From: Pseudomonas fluorescens
GTDB taxonomy: Bacteria; Pseudomonadota; Gammaproteobacteria; Pseudomonadales; Pseudomonadaceae
Direction of reading: 5' to 3'
Length of the DNA stretch: 64,000 bases
Assembly (NCBI GenBank): GCA_902825215.1
Contig: LR782234.1
Span: 4,712,001 to 4,776,000 of the forward strand
The translations under genes and the position numbers were made by a program. The notes below the pieces were generated by a model. It saw nothing but the letters and a program-made list of their open reading frames with translations. It searched no databases and was not told the origin of the DNA. Positions within the stretch are counted from its first letter, which is position 1. Each line of letters begins with the position of its first letter. Shown piece after piece: positions 51,865 through 59,716 of this stretch.

Positions 51865-53298
51865 ATGCAAATGTCTGAAGCGCCCGGAAAACTAAGACTC
51901 GGTGCCCTGGTTGCACTGGTAGTCGGTTCAATGATCGGTGGCGGGATATTTTCGTTGCCACAAAACATGGCCGCCAGTGCTGACGTCGGTGCAGTGCTGA
52001 TCGGCTGGGCCATCACCGCAGTCGGCATGCTCACCCTCGCGTTTGTCTTTCAAACCCTCGCCAATCGCAAGCCGGACCTGGACGGCGGTGTCTACGCCTA
52101 CGCCAAGGCCGGATTTGGCGATTACATGGGTTTCTCGTCCGCCTGGGGCTACTGGATCAGTGCCTGGCTGGGCAACGTAGGTTACTTCGTGTTGCTGTTC
52201 AGCACCCTCGGTTACTTCTTTCCGATATTCGGCGAAGGCAATACCCCGGCGGCAGTGATCGGCGCCTCGGTGTTGCTCTGGGGCGTGCATTTCCTGGTGC
52301 TGCGCGGGATCAAGGAAGCGGCGTTCATCAACCTGGTGACCACGGTTGCCAAGGTCGTGCCGCTGCTGCTGTTCGTGCTGATCGCGGTCTTCGCCTTCAA
52401 ACTGGACATCTTCACCGCCGACATCTGGGGCGTGAAAAACCCTGACCTGGGCAGTGTGATGAACCAGGTGCGCAACATGATGCTGGTCACCGTGTGGGTG
52501 TTCATCGGCATCGAGGGCGCGAGCATCTTCTCGGCCCGCGCAGAAAAACGTTCCGACGTCGGTAAAGCCACGGTGATCGGGTTCATCACCGTGCTGCTGT
52601 TTCTGGTGCTGGTCAACGTGCTGTCGCTGGGCATCATGACCCAGCCGGAACTGGCGAAACTGCAGAACCCGTCGATGGCCGCAGTGCTTGAGCACGTGGT
52701 CGGGCATTGGGGCGCGGTGCTGATCAGCGTCGGCCTGATCATCTCGCTGTTGGGGGCGCTGCTGTCGTGGGTGCTGCTGTGCGCAGAGATCATGTTCGCC
52801 GCCGCCAAAGACCACACCATGCCGGAGTTTCTGCGCAAGGAAAACGCCAACCATGTACCGGTCAATGCCCTGTGGCTGACCAACGCGATGGTGCAGATTT
52901 TCCTGATCATCACCCTGTTTTCAGCCAGTACGTACCTGTCGCTGATCTACCTCGCCACCTCGATGATTCTGGTGCCGTACCTGTGGTCGGCGGCTTACGC
53001 CCTGCTGCTGGCGGTGCGTGGCGAGAGTTACGAAGGCTTCGCCGCCGAGCGGCGCAAGGACCTGATTATCGGCGGCATTGCCCTGATCTATGCGGTGTGG
53101 CTGCTGTATGCCGGCGGGGTCAAGTACCTGCTGCTCTCGGCCCTGCTCTACGCACCCGGCGCAATCCTGTTCGCCAAGGCCAAGCTGGAACTCAAACAAC
53201 CGGTTTTCACCAACGTCGAGAAGCTGATTTTCGCCGCAGTGGTCATAGGCGCCGTGGTGGCGGCCTACGGTCTCTACGACGGCTTCCTGACGCTGTAA
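51865..53298 (+). CDS. arcD: Arginine/ornithine antiporter ArcD
   Basis: Codes for 477 residues of the APA antiporter family with about 13 helices; KLRLGALVALVVGSMIGGGIFSLPQNMA opens the transport core. It exchanges external arginine for ornithine made by the ADI pathway. First gene of arcDABC, 36 bp before arcA. ATG 51865 has TGGAG upstream; the second ATG (two codons on) is an alternative. Expression should rise when oxygen falls, through the Anr box. Confidence 0.95.
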   Translation: MQMSEAPGKLRLGALVALVVGSMIGGGIFSLPQNMAASADVGAVLIGWAITAVGMLTLAFVFQTLANRKPDLDGGVYAYAKAGFGDYMGFSSAWGYWISAWLGNVGYFVLLFSTLGYFFPIFGEGNTPAAVIGASVLLWGVHFLVLRGIKEAAFINLVTTVAKVVPLLLFVLIAVFAFKLDIFTADIWGVKNPDLGSVMNQVRNMMLVTVWVFIGIEGASIFSARAEKRSDVGKATVIGFITVLLFLVLVNVLSLGIMTQPELAKLQNPSMAAVLEHVVGHWGAVLISVGLIISLLGALLSWVLLCAEIMFAAAKDHTMPEFLRKENANHVPVNALWLTNAMVQIFLIITLFSASTYLSLIYLATSMILVPYLWSAAYALLLAVRGESYEGFAAERRKDLIIGGIALIYAVWLLYAGGVKYLLLSALLYAPGAILFAKAKLELKQPVFTNVEKLIFAAVVIGAVVAAYGLYDGFLTL

Positions 53299-53333
53299 CC
53301 CCTGATTGAATTGTCATCTGGAGGAACACTGAA

Positions 53334-54590
53334 ATGACCACGGAAAAAGTGAAGTACGGCGTCCACTCCGAAGCCGGGAAACTGCGTAAAGTCATGGTTT
53401 GCTCCCCAGGTCTGGCCCATCAGCGGCTGACCCCGAACAACTGCGATGAACTGCTGTTCGACGACGTGCTGTGGGTGGCGCAGGCCAAGCGCGATCACTT
53501 CGACTTCGTCACCAAGATGCGTGAGCGCGGCATCGACGTGCTGGAAATGCACAACCTGCTCACCGACATCGTCGCCATTCCTGAGGCGCTGGACTGGATT
53601 CTTGAGCGCAAGGTCACCGCCGACTCGGTGGGCCTGGGCCTGATCAACGAAGTCAAATCGTGGCTGAAAAGCCTTGAGCCACGGCACATCGCCGAGTTTC
53701 TGATTGGCGGGGTTTCCGCCGACGATCTGCCGGACAGCTTCGGTGGCAAGACCATCCAGATGTTCCGCGACTTCCTCGGCCACTCCAGCTTCATTCTGCC
53801 GCCGCTGCCCAACACTCAGTTCACCCGCGACACCACCTGCTGGATCTACGGCGGCGTGACGCTCAACCCGATGTACTGGCCGGCGCGCCGTCAGGAAACC
53901 CTGCTGACCACGGCCATCTACAAATTCCACCCGCAGTTCACCAACGCCGACTTCGAGATCTGGTACGGCGACCCCGACAAGGACCACGGCAGCTCCACCC
54001 TTGAGGGCGGCGACGTCATGCCGATCGGCAACGGCGTGGTGCTGATCGGCATGGGCGAACGTTCCTCGCGTCAGGCCATTGGCCAACTGGCGCTGAACCT
54101 GTTCAAGAACAAGGCCGTGGAAAAAGTCATCGTCGCCGGCCTGCCGAAATCCCGCGCGGCGATGCACCTGGACACCGTGTTCAGCTTCTGCGACCGCGAC
54201 CTGGTGACGATCTTCCCCGAAGTGGTCAACCAGATCGTCGCCTTCACCCTGCGTCCTGACGACAGCAAACAGGGCGGCATCGACATTCGCCGCGAAGAAG
54301 GCAGCTTCCTCGACACGGTCGCCGCGGCGCTCAACCTGCCCAAGCTGCGGGTGGTGGAAACCGGCGGCAACAGCTTCGCCGCCGAACGCGAGCAATGGGA
54401 CGACGGCAACAACGTGGTGGCGGTGGAACCGGGCGTGGTCATCGGCTACGACCGCAACACCTACACCAACACCCTGCTGCGCAAGGCCGGCGTGGAAGTC
54501 ATCACCATCAGCGCCGGCGAACTGGGGCGCGGCCGCGGCGGCGGCCACTGCATGACCTGCCCGATCATCCGTGACCCAATCGATTACTAA
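53334..54590 (+). CDS. arcA: Arginine deiminase
   Basis: Codes for 418 residues, the same length as P. aeruginosa ArcA. It turns arginine into citrulline and ammonia. The catalytic cysteine is Cys406 in GRGGGHCMTCPIIRDP; other active-site motifs are TRDTTCWIYGG, EGGDVMPIG and the histidine in MHLDTVFSF. GGAGGA precedes the ATG. Second gene of arcDABC. Confidence 0.97.
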   Translation: MTTEKVKYGVHSEAGKLRKVMVCSPGLAHQRLTPNNCDELLFDDVLWVAQAKRDHFDFVTKMRERGIDVLEMHNLLTDIVAIPEALDWILERKVTADSVGLGLINEVKSWLKSLEPRHIAEFLIGGVSADDLPDSFGGKTIQMFRDFLGHSSFILPPLPNTQFTRDTTCWIYGGVTLNPMYWPARRQETLLTTAIYKFHPQFTNADFEIWYGDPDKDHGSSTLEGGDVMPIGNGVVLIGMGERSSRQAIGQLALNLFKNKAVEKVIVAGLPKSRAAMHLDTVFSFCDRDLVTIFPEVVNQIVAFTLRPDDSKQGGIDIRREEGSFLDTVAAALNLPKLRVVETGGNSFAAEREQWDDGNNVVAVEPGVVIGYDRNTYTNTLLRKAGVEVITISAGELGRGRGGGHCMTCPIIRDPIDY

Positions 54591-54599
54591 ACCTCTGAG

Positions 54600-54631
54600 C
54601 CCTGGCCGGCACTTACCCAGTGCGGCCAGGG
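54600..54631 (+). promoter_or_regulatory. Stable hairpin between arcA and arcB
   Basis: CCCTGGCC and GCACT pair with AGTGC and GGCCAGGG, giving a strong stem without a T-run. It could protect the arcDA part of the mRNA after processing rather than terminate it. Confidence 0.55.
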
Positions 54632-54659
54632 GGATAACCGACACCGAAGGAGATCCATC

Positions 54660-55670
54660 ATGGCTTTTAACATCCACAACCGTAACCTGCTCAGCCTGGA
54701 ACACCACACCCCACGTGAGCTGCGTTACCTGCTCGACCTGTCCCGCGATCTGAAACGCGCGAAATACACCGGCACCGAGCAACAACACCTGAAGGGCAAC
54801 AACATCGCCCTGATCTTTGAAAAAACCTCGACCCGCACCCGTTGCGCATTTGAAGTAGCGGCCTACGATCAAGGCGCCAATGTCACTTACATCGACCCGA
54901 ATTCCTCGCAGATCGGCCACAAGGAAAGCATGAAAGACACCGCCCGCGTGCTCGGGCGCATGTACGACGCGATCGAATACCGTGGTTTCAAACAGGAAAT
55001 CGTCGAGGAACTGGCCAAGTTCGCCGGGGTGCCGGTGTTCAACGGCCTGACCGATGAATATCACCCGACCCAGATGATCGCCGACGTGCTGACCATGCGT
55101 GAACACGCCGACAAGCCGATCCACGAAATCAGCTACGCCTACTTGGGCGATGCGCGCAACAACATGGGCAACTCGCTGCTGCTGATCGGCGCCAAACTGG
55201 GCATGGACGTGCGCATCTGCGCGCCGAAAGCCCTGTGGCCGCTGGATGATCTGGTTGAGCGTTGCCATAAATATGCCGAAGAAAGTGGCGCACGTATCAC
55301 CCTGACCGAAGATCCGAAAGCCGCCGTCAAAGGCGTCGATTTCATTCATACCGACGTCTGGGTGTCGATGGGCGAACCGGTGGAAGCCTGGGCCGAGCGT
55401 ATCCAGCAACTGCTGCCGTACCAGGTCAACGCCGAACTGATGAAAGCCAGCGGCAACCCGCGCACCAAGTTCATGCACTGCCTGCCGGCCTTTCACAACA
55501 GTGATACCAAGGTCGGCAAGCAGATTGCCGAGCAGTATCCGCATCTGAAAAACGGCATCGAAGTGACCGACGACGTGTTCGAGTCGCCCGCCTGCATCGC
55601 CTTCGAGCAAGCGGAAAACCGCATGCACACGATCAAGGCGATTCTGGTTTCGACCCTGGCTGATCTCTAA
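54660..55670 (+). CDS. arcB: Ornithine carbamoyltransferase, catabolic
   Basis: Codes for 336 residues. The carbamoyl-phosphate loop is FEKTSTRTRCAFEVAA and the ornithine-side motif FMHCLPAFHNSDTKVG; DAWVSMGE-type DVWVSMGEP is also present. In the ADI pathway it splits citrulline into ornithine and carbamoyl phosphate. Length and position in the operon mark it as the catabolic ArcB rather than ArgF. GAAGGAGAT precedes the ATG. Confidence 0.96.
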   Translation: MAFNIHNRNLLSLEHHTPRELRYLLDLSRDLKRAKYTGTEQQHLKGNNIALIFEKTSTRTRCAFEVAAYDQGANVTYIDPNSSQIGHKESMKDTARVLGRMYDAIEYRGFKQEIVEELAKFAGVPVFNGLTDEYHPTQMIADVLTMREHADKPIHEISYAYLGDARNNMGNSLLLIGAKLGMDVRICAPKALWPLDDLVERCHKYAEESGARITLTEDPKAAVKGVDFIHTDVWVSMGEPVEAWAERIQQLLPYQVNAELMKASGNPRTKFMHCLPAFHNSDTKVGKQIAEQYPHLKNGIEVTDDVFESPACIAFEQAENRMHTIKAILVSTLADL

Positions 55671-55686
55671 CTGATCGACCCGGTCC

Positions 55687-55781
55687 CTGTGGGAGCTGGC
55701 TTGCCAGCGATTGCGGTGTGTCAGCCGACATAGACACTGACTGATACACCGCCATCGCGGGCAAGCCCGGCTCCCACAGGG
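55687..55781. repeat. REPIN, type II, inside the arc operon
   Basis: Doublet in the 160-bp arcB-arcC gap; the right arm is altered (GCGGGCAAGCCCGGCTCCCACA). Such hairpins can stabilise upstream mRNA or cut read-through. Confidence 0.88.
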
Positions 55782-55830
55782 ATCGCATTCGTACTGCACG
55801 AACTCACTGTTTTCTAGAAGGACATGCACC

Positions 55831-56760
55831 ATGCGTATCGTCGTAGCTCTGGGCGGTAACGCCCTGCTCCGCCGTGGCGAGCCGATGACCGCTGACAACC
55901 AGCGCGCCAACATCCGCATCGCCACCGAGCAAATCGCCAAGATCCATCCCGGCAATCAACTGGTCATCGCCCACGGCAATGGCCCGCAAGTCGGCCTGCT
56001 GTCGCTGCAAGCGGCGGCGTACACCTCCGTCAGCCCTTACCCGCTGGACGTCCTCGGCGCCGAAACCGAGGGCATGATCGGCTATATCATCGAACAGGAA
56101 CTGGGCAACCTGCTCGACTTCGAAGTGCCGTTCGCCACCCTGCTCACTCAGGTTGAAGTCGATGCCAACGACCCGGCCTTCAAGAACCCGACCAAACCCA
56201 TCGGCCCCGTTTACGACAAAGCTGAAGCGGAAAAACTCGCCGCCGAGAAAGGCTGGGCGATTGCTCCGGACGGCGACAAATACCGTCGCGTGGTCGCCAG
56301 TCCACGGCCGAAACGCATTTTCGAAATCCGCCCGATCAAGTGGCTGCTCGACAAGGGCAGCATCGTCATCTGCGCCGGCGGCGGCGGGATTCCGACGATG
56401 TACGACGAGCAGCGCAACCTCAAGGGCATTGAGGCGGTGATCGACAAGGACCTGTGCTCGGCGCTGCTTGCTGAACAGCTGGAGGCTGATCTGCTGGTGA
56501 TTGCCACCGACGTCAATGCGGCGTTCATCGACTACGGCAAACCGACGCAGAAAGCCATCGCCGAAGCCCACCCGGATGAACTCGAACGTCTGGGTTTCGC
56601 CGCCGGCTCCATGGGACCGAAGGTGCAGGCAGCCTGCGAATTCGCGCGCCATACTGGCAAGGTCGCGGTGATCGGCTCACTGGCGGATATCGAAGCGATC
56701 GTGCAAGGCACCGCCGGTACCCGCGTGACCACGGCCAAGCCGGGCATCAGCTACCGATAA
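55831..56760 (+). CDS. arcC: Carbamate kinase
   Basis: Codes for 309 residues of the amino-acid kinase fold. RIVVALGGNALLRRGEPMT at the N-terminus, AHGNGPQVGLL, and CAGGGGIPTMYDEQRNLKGIEAVIDKDLCSALLA are the family motifs. It makes ATP from carbamoyl phosphate, the energy-yielding step of the ADI pathway. GAAGGACA precedes the ATG. Last gene of arcDABC. Confidence 0.96.
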   Translation: MRIVVALGGNALLRRGEPMTADNQRANIRIATEQIAKIHPGNQLVIAHGNGPQVGLLSLQAAAYTSVSPYPLDVLGAETEGMIGYIIEQELGNLLDFEVPFATLLTQVEVDANDPAFKNPTKPIGPVYDKAEAEKLAAEKGWAIAPDGDKYRRVVASPRPKRIFEIRPIKWLLDKGSIVICAGGGGIPTMYDEQRNLKGIEAVIDKDLCSALLAEQLEADLLVIATDVNAAFIDYGKPTQKAIAEAHPDELERLGFAAGSMGPKVQAACEFARHTGKVAVIGSLADIEAIVQGTAGTRVTTAKPGISYR

Positions 56761-56823
56761 CAATAAACGCCGGGGGCAGGCCAAAAGTCTGCCCTCCTCC
56801 CATGCCTTGAAAGGAGTAACTCA

Positions 56824-57186
56824 ATGGCCCAATTCGAACCTGGTCATTTGCACATCGAGCGGCATGCGTTGACGGACGATGACGTCAGTTACAACGTGAG
56901 CCTGGACTACGAAGTGTTCACCGATCCGCAGAAAGGCAAAGGCATTCAGTTCACCCTGCATGGCAGCATGCAGGGCAAGGATATGAAGGAGACATTTTTC
57001 CTGCCCAAGGAAGAGGCTTACAACTTCGCCCGCGACGTGACGAGAATTGCCGAGAAATACGGGATTCCCAAGACCCACAGTCAGATCGGCTCAGTGCACA
57101 AGCATTACGATCTTATGTTTGAAGACATTCGGCAGAAGTTGAATATGCATTCGGGAGATCCGGTGAATCCCGAACACTTCGAATGA
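56824..57186 (+). CDS. DUF5064 family protein
   Basis: Codes for 120 residues beginning MAQFEPGHLHIERHALTDDD, a pattern of the Pseudomonas-restricted DUF5064 family. Mixed alpha/beta, soluble, no known activity. AAGGAG lies eight bases before the ATG. It follows arcC by 63 bp on the same strand, so read-through from the arc operon is possible; a GC-rich hairpin (about 56772-56800) lies between. Confidence 0.82.
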   Translation: MAQFEPGHLHIERHALTDDDVSYNVSLDYEVFTDPQKGKGIQFTLHGSMQGKDMKETFFLPKEEAYNFARDVTRIAEKYGIPKTHSQIGSVHKHYDLMFEDIRQKLNMHSGDPVNPEHFE

Positions 57187-57198
57187 CCCCCTTCCAAT

Positions 57199-57302
57199 GA
57201 TCGTTCCCACGCTCTGCGTGGGAATGCATCCCGTGACGCTCCGCGTCACAGCGGACGCGGAGCGTCCGTGGCGGCATTCCCACGCGGAGCGTGGGAACGA
57301 TC
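57199..57302. repeat. Palindromic repeat, GATCGTTCCCACGC family, copy 4
   Basis: Complete nested palindrome with inner arms GTGACGCTCCGCGTCAC and GGACGCGGAGCGTCC, between the DUF5064 gene and gcsR. Confidence 0.85.
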
Positions 57303-57384
57303 AGCGCAGGACACAGATTTCACCAATTCCCCGCCCCAAGGCATACTTGCGCCCTCCCCGCCCTGCAGATCACTGAACCGCCCC

Positions 57385-58893
57385 ATGCGTATCCACGTCA
57401 GTTTCATCGACCGCGTCGGCATTACCCAGGAAGTCCTGGCTATCCTCGGTGGGCGCAATCTCAATCTGGATGCGGTGGAGATGATCCCGCCGAACGTCTA
57501 CATCGACGCGCCCACACTGAGCGCGCAGGTGCTCGAAGAACTCAAGGATGCGCTGTTTCGGGTCCGTGGCGTCGAGGCGGTGACGGTGGTCGACATCCTT
57601 CCCGGCCAGCGTCGACACCTGCAACTCGATGCCCTGCTGGCGGCGATGACCGACCCGGTCCTGGCCCTCGACAGCGCCGGCAAGGTGCTGCTGGCCAACC
57701 CGGCGCTGATTGCCTTGTACGGTCGCGAACCGGCCGGGGAAAGCGTCGCGGAACTGTTCAACGACCCGGCGCTGCTCGACACTCTGCTCGAAAACGGCTT
57801 CCGCCTGCCGCTGCGCGAGGTCACCGTCAACGGCCAGACCTTGTTGCTCGACGCCACGCCGATCACCGACGCCGGCGCCCTGCTCACCCTGTATCAACCG
57901 AACCGCATCGGCGAACAACTCTCGGCGCTGCACCACGACCACGCCGAAGGTTTCGATGCGCTGCTCGGCGAATCCCCGGCAATTCGCACGCTCAAGGCGC
58001 GCGCGCAACGGGTTGCCGCGCTGGACGCGCCGCTGTTGATCCAGGGCGAAACCGGCACCGGTAAAGAACTGGTCGCCCGCGCCTGCCACGCGATCAGCGC
58101 GCGCCACAGTGCGCCGTTTCTCGCCCTCAACTGCGCGGCGCTGCCGGAAAACCTCGCCGAGAGCGAACTGTTCGGCTACGCCCCCGGCGCCTTCACTGGC
58201 GCCGCGCGCGGTGGCAAACCGGGGCTGATGGAACTGGCCAACCAGGGCACGGTGTTTCTCGATGAGATCGGTGAAATGTCGCCGTACCTGCAAGCCAAGT
58301 TGCTGCGTTTTCTCAACGACGGCAGCTTCCGCCGAGTGGGCGGTGATCGCGAAGTGAAGGTCGACGTGCGCATCCTCAGCGCCACCCACCGCGATCTGGA
58401 AAAAATGGTCAGCGAAGGCCTGTTCCGCGAAGACCTGTTTTATCGCCTCAACGTGCTCAACGTCGAAGTGCCGCCGCTGCGTGAACGCGGCCAGGACATT
58501 CTGCTGCTGGCGCGCTATTTCATGCAGCAGGCCTGCGCGCAGATTCAGCGCCCGGTCTGCCGCCTCGCACCGGGGACTTACCCGGCGCTGCTCGGCAACC
58601 GCTGGCCGGGCAACGTGCGCCAGCTGCAGAACGTGATCTTCCGCGCGGCGGCGATCTGTGAAAGCAGCCTGGTGGATATCGGCGATCTGGACATCGCCGG
58701 CACCTCCGTGGCGCGGCAGACCGACAGCGACGTCGACAGCCTTGAACAGGCAGTCGAAGGGTTCGAGCGCGAGCTGCTGGAAAAGCTTTACGTCAGCTAT
58801 CCCTCGACCCGACAACTGGCGAGCCGCTTGCAAACTTCGCACACGGCGATCGCCCATCGGCTGCGCAAGTACGGCATTCCCAACAAGCCCTGA
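57385..58893 (+). CDS. gcsR: GcsR, TyrR-like sigma-54 enhancer-binding activator of glycine cleavage
   Basis: Codes for 502 residues: N-terminal ACT domain (about 1-75, MRIHVSFIDRVGITQEVLAIL), a PAS domain (about 78-180), an AAA+ domain (from about 193) with Walker A GETGTGKE (about 221), the sigma-54-contacting GAFTGA (about 268-273) and Walker B VFLDEIGE, then a TyrR-type HTH (STRQLASRLQTSHTAIAHRLRKYG). Position upstream of gcvH2-gcvP2-sdaA matches GcsR (PA2449) of P. aeruginosa, which responds to glycine. PhhR is the other TyrR-like candidate but sits beside phhA elsewhere. ATG 57385 starts the ACT domain; the frame upstream runs through a repeat. Confidence 0.88.
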   Translation: MRIHVSFIDRVGITQEVLAILGGRNLNLDAVEMIPPNVYIDAPTLSAQVLEELKDALFRVRGVEAVTVVDILPGQRRHLQLDALLAAMTDPVLALDSAGKVLLANPALIALYGREPAGESVAELFNDPALLDTLLENGFRLPLREVTVNGQTLLLDATPITDAGALLTLYQPNRIGEQLSALHHDHAEGFDALLGESPAIRTLKARAQRVAALDAPLLIQGETGTGKELVARACHAISARHSAPFLALNCAALPENLAESELFGYAPGAFTGAARGGKPGLMELANQGTVFLDEIGEMSPYLQAKLLRFLNDGSFRRVGGDREVKVDVRILSATHRDLEKMVSEGLFREDLFYRLNVLNVEVPPLRERGQDILLLARYFMQQACAQIQRPVCRLAPGTYPALLGNRWPGNVRQLQNVIFRAAAICESSLVDIGDLDIAGTSVARQTDSDVDSLEQAVEGFERELLEKLYVSYPSTRQLASRLQTSHTAIAHRLRKYGIPNKP

Positions 58894-58907
58894 ACACAAC
58901 GCAAAAA

Positions 58908-58997
58908 CCTGTGGGAGCTGGCTTGCCGATGACGGCGGCACAGGCACCATTGATGGTGACTGGTCTTCCGCTATCGCTGGCAAGCCAGCTCCCACAA
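58908..58997. repeat. REPIN, type II
   Basis: Doublet after gcsR; the left arm has lost a few bases (GGCTTGCCGATGACGG in place of GGCTTGCCAGCGATGACGG). Confidence 0.85.
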
Positions 58998-59040
58998 GGA
59001 AAGGGGCGGATTCGAAATCCGCTCAATAACGACCTCCATC

Positions 59041-59058
59041 TGTACTGAAACCGATACA
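59041..59058. promoter_or_regulatory. GcsR box 1
   Basis: TGTACTG-AAAC-CGATACA, an 18-bp dyad like the recalled GcsR pattern TGTAACG-N4-CGTTCCG. Confidence 0.55.
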
Positions 59059-59059
59059 G

Positions 59060-59077
59060 CGGAACGATATCGCTACA
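59060..59077. promoter_or_regulatory. GcsR box 2
   Basis: CGGAACG-ATAT-CGCTACA, the reverse complement of the recalled consensus with one mismatch. One base separates it from box 1. Confidence 0.65.
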
Positions 59078-59140
59078 CCCTGTCCTGATCACCGCTGTCC
59101 AAGGCTTTGATCCCGTTCAGCTTTTATCCTCAGCGGCGAC

Positions 59141-59158
59141 TGTATCGATTTCGCTACA
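59141..59158. promoter_or_regulatory. GcsR box 3
   Basis: TGTATCG-ATTT-CGCTACA, an 18-bp dyad of the same form, 64 bp upstream of the sigma-54 promoter. Confidence 0.6.
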
Positions 59159-59221
59159 CCCGACCGTCGAATGTCGCCGTCTAAAATCGCTAACTTATTG
59201 ATTAAAAAGATAAAAATCTTG

Positions 59222-59238
59222 TTGGCCGCATTCTTGCT
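59222..59238 (+). promoter_or_regulatory. Sigma-54 (-24/-12) promoter of gcvH2
   Basis: TTGGCCGCATTCTTGCT has GG and GC 12 bp apart and the TTGCW block, close to YTGGCACG-N4-TTGCW. It lies 84 bp upstream of gcvH2 and downstream of the GcsR boxes. Confidence 0.65.
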
Positions 59239-59321
59239 ACTCATCTACTCATCATAAAGGGCACCACCGCCCACGCTTTCCACCGCGTCCACCAGACGAG
59301 TCTGGCCCCTGAGGAGTTTCC

Positions 59322-59705
59322 ATGAGCGAGTTGCGTTTTACTGAAGATCACGAATGGCTGCGCACCGAAGCTGACGGCAGCGTTACTGTCGGCATTACCG
59401 CTTTCGCGCAGAACGCCTTGGGCGACGTGGTGTTCGTGCAACTGCCTGAGCTGCAGGCCTACGAAAAAGGCGCCGAAGCCGCCACCGTGGAATCGGTAAA
59501 AGCTGCCAGCGGCGTGTACATGCCGCTCGATGGCGATGTACTGGAAGTCAACCCGGCCCTGGAAGATGCCCCGGAACTGGTCAACGAAGACCCGCTGGGC
59601 CAAGGCTGGTTCTTCCGCTTTCAGCCAAGCGACGCGTCCGCCGTTGCCAAACTGCTCGATCAGGACGCTTACGACCGTCTGATCAAAGCCCAAGCCGAAG
59701 CCTGA
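59322..59705 (+). CDS. gcvH2: Glycine cleavage system H protein
   Basis: Codes for 127 residues, the normal H-protein length. The lipoyl-lysine is Lys60 in ATVESVKAASGVYMPL. It carries the aminomethyl group between the P and T proteins. GAGGAG lies before the ATG. The copy here is the one linked to gcsR (gcvH2 in P. aeruginosa terms). Only 11 bp separate it from gcvP2. Confidence 0.96.
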   Translation: MSELRFTEDHEWLRTEADGSVTVGITAFAQNALGDVVFVQLPELQAYEKGAEAATVESVKAASGVYMPLDGDVLEVNPALEDAPELVNEDPLGQGWFFRFQPSDASAVAKLLDQDAYDRLIKAQAEA

Positions 59706-59716
59706 GGAGTAGCGAC

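Larger units (their letters stand above)
58894..59321. other. gcsR-gcvH2 intergenic regulatory region
   Basis: 428 bp holding a type II REPIN (58908-58997), three GcsR-like boxes (59041-59158) and a sigma-54 promoter (59222-59238). No ORF with coding bias. Confidence 0.7.

Noticed and set aside
53274..55955. 893-codon minus-strand frame opposite arcA and arcB
   Set aside because: Runs through two well-defined genes and the gap between them; no start signal and no recognisable protein.
3807..58997. Repeated palindromes considered as a CRISPR array
   Set aside because: Copies are scattered over 55 kb as single doublets, with no regular spacers and no cas genes; they are REP/REPIN elements.
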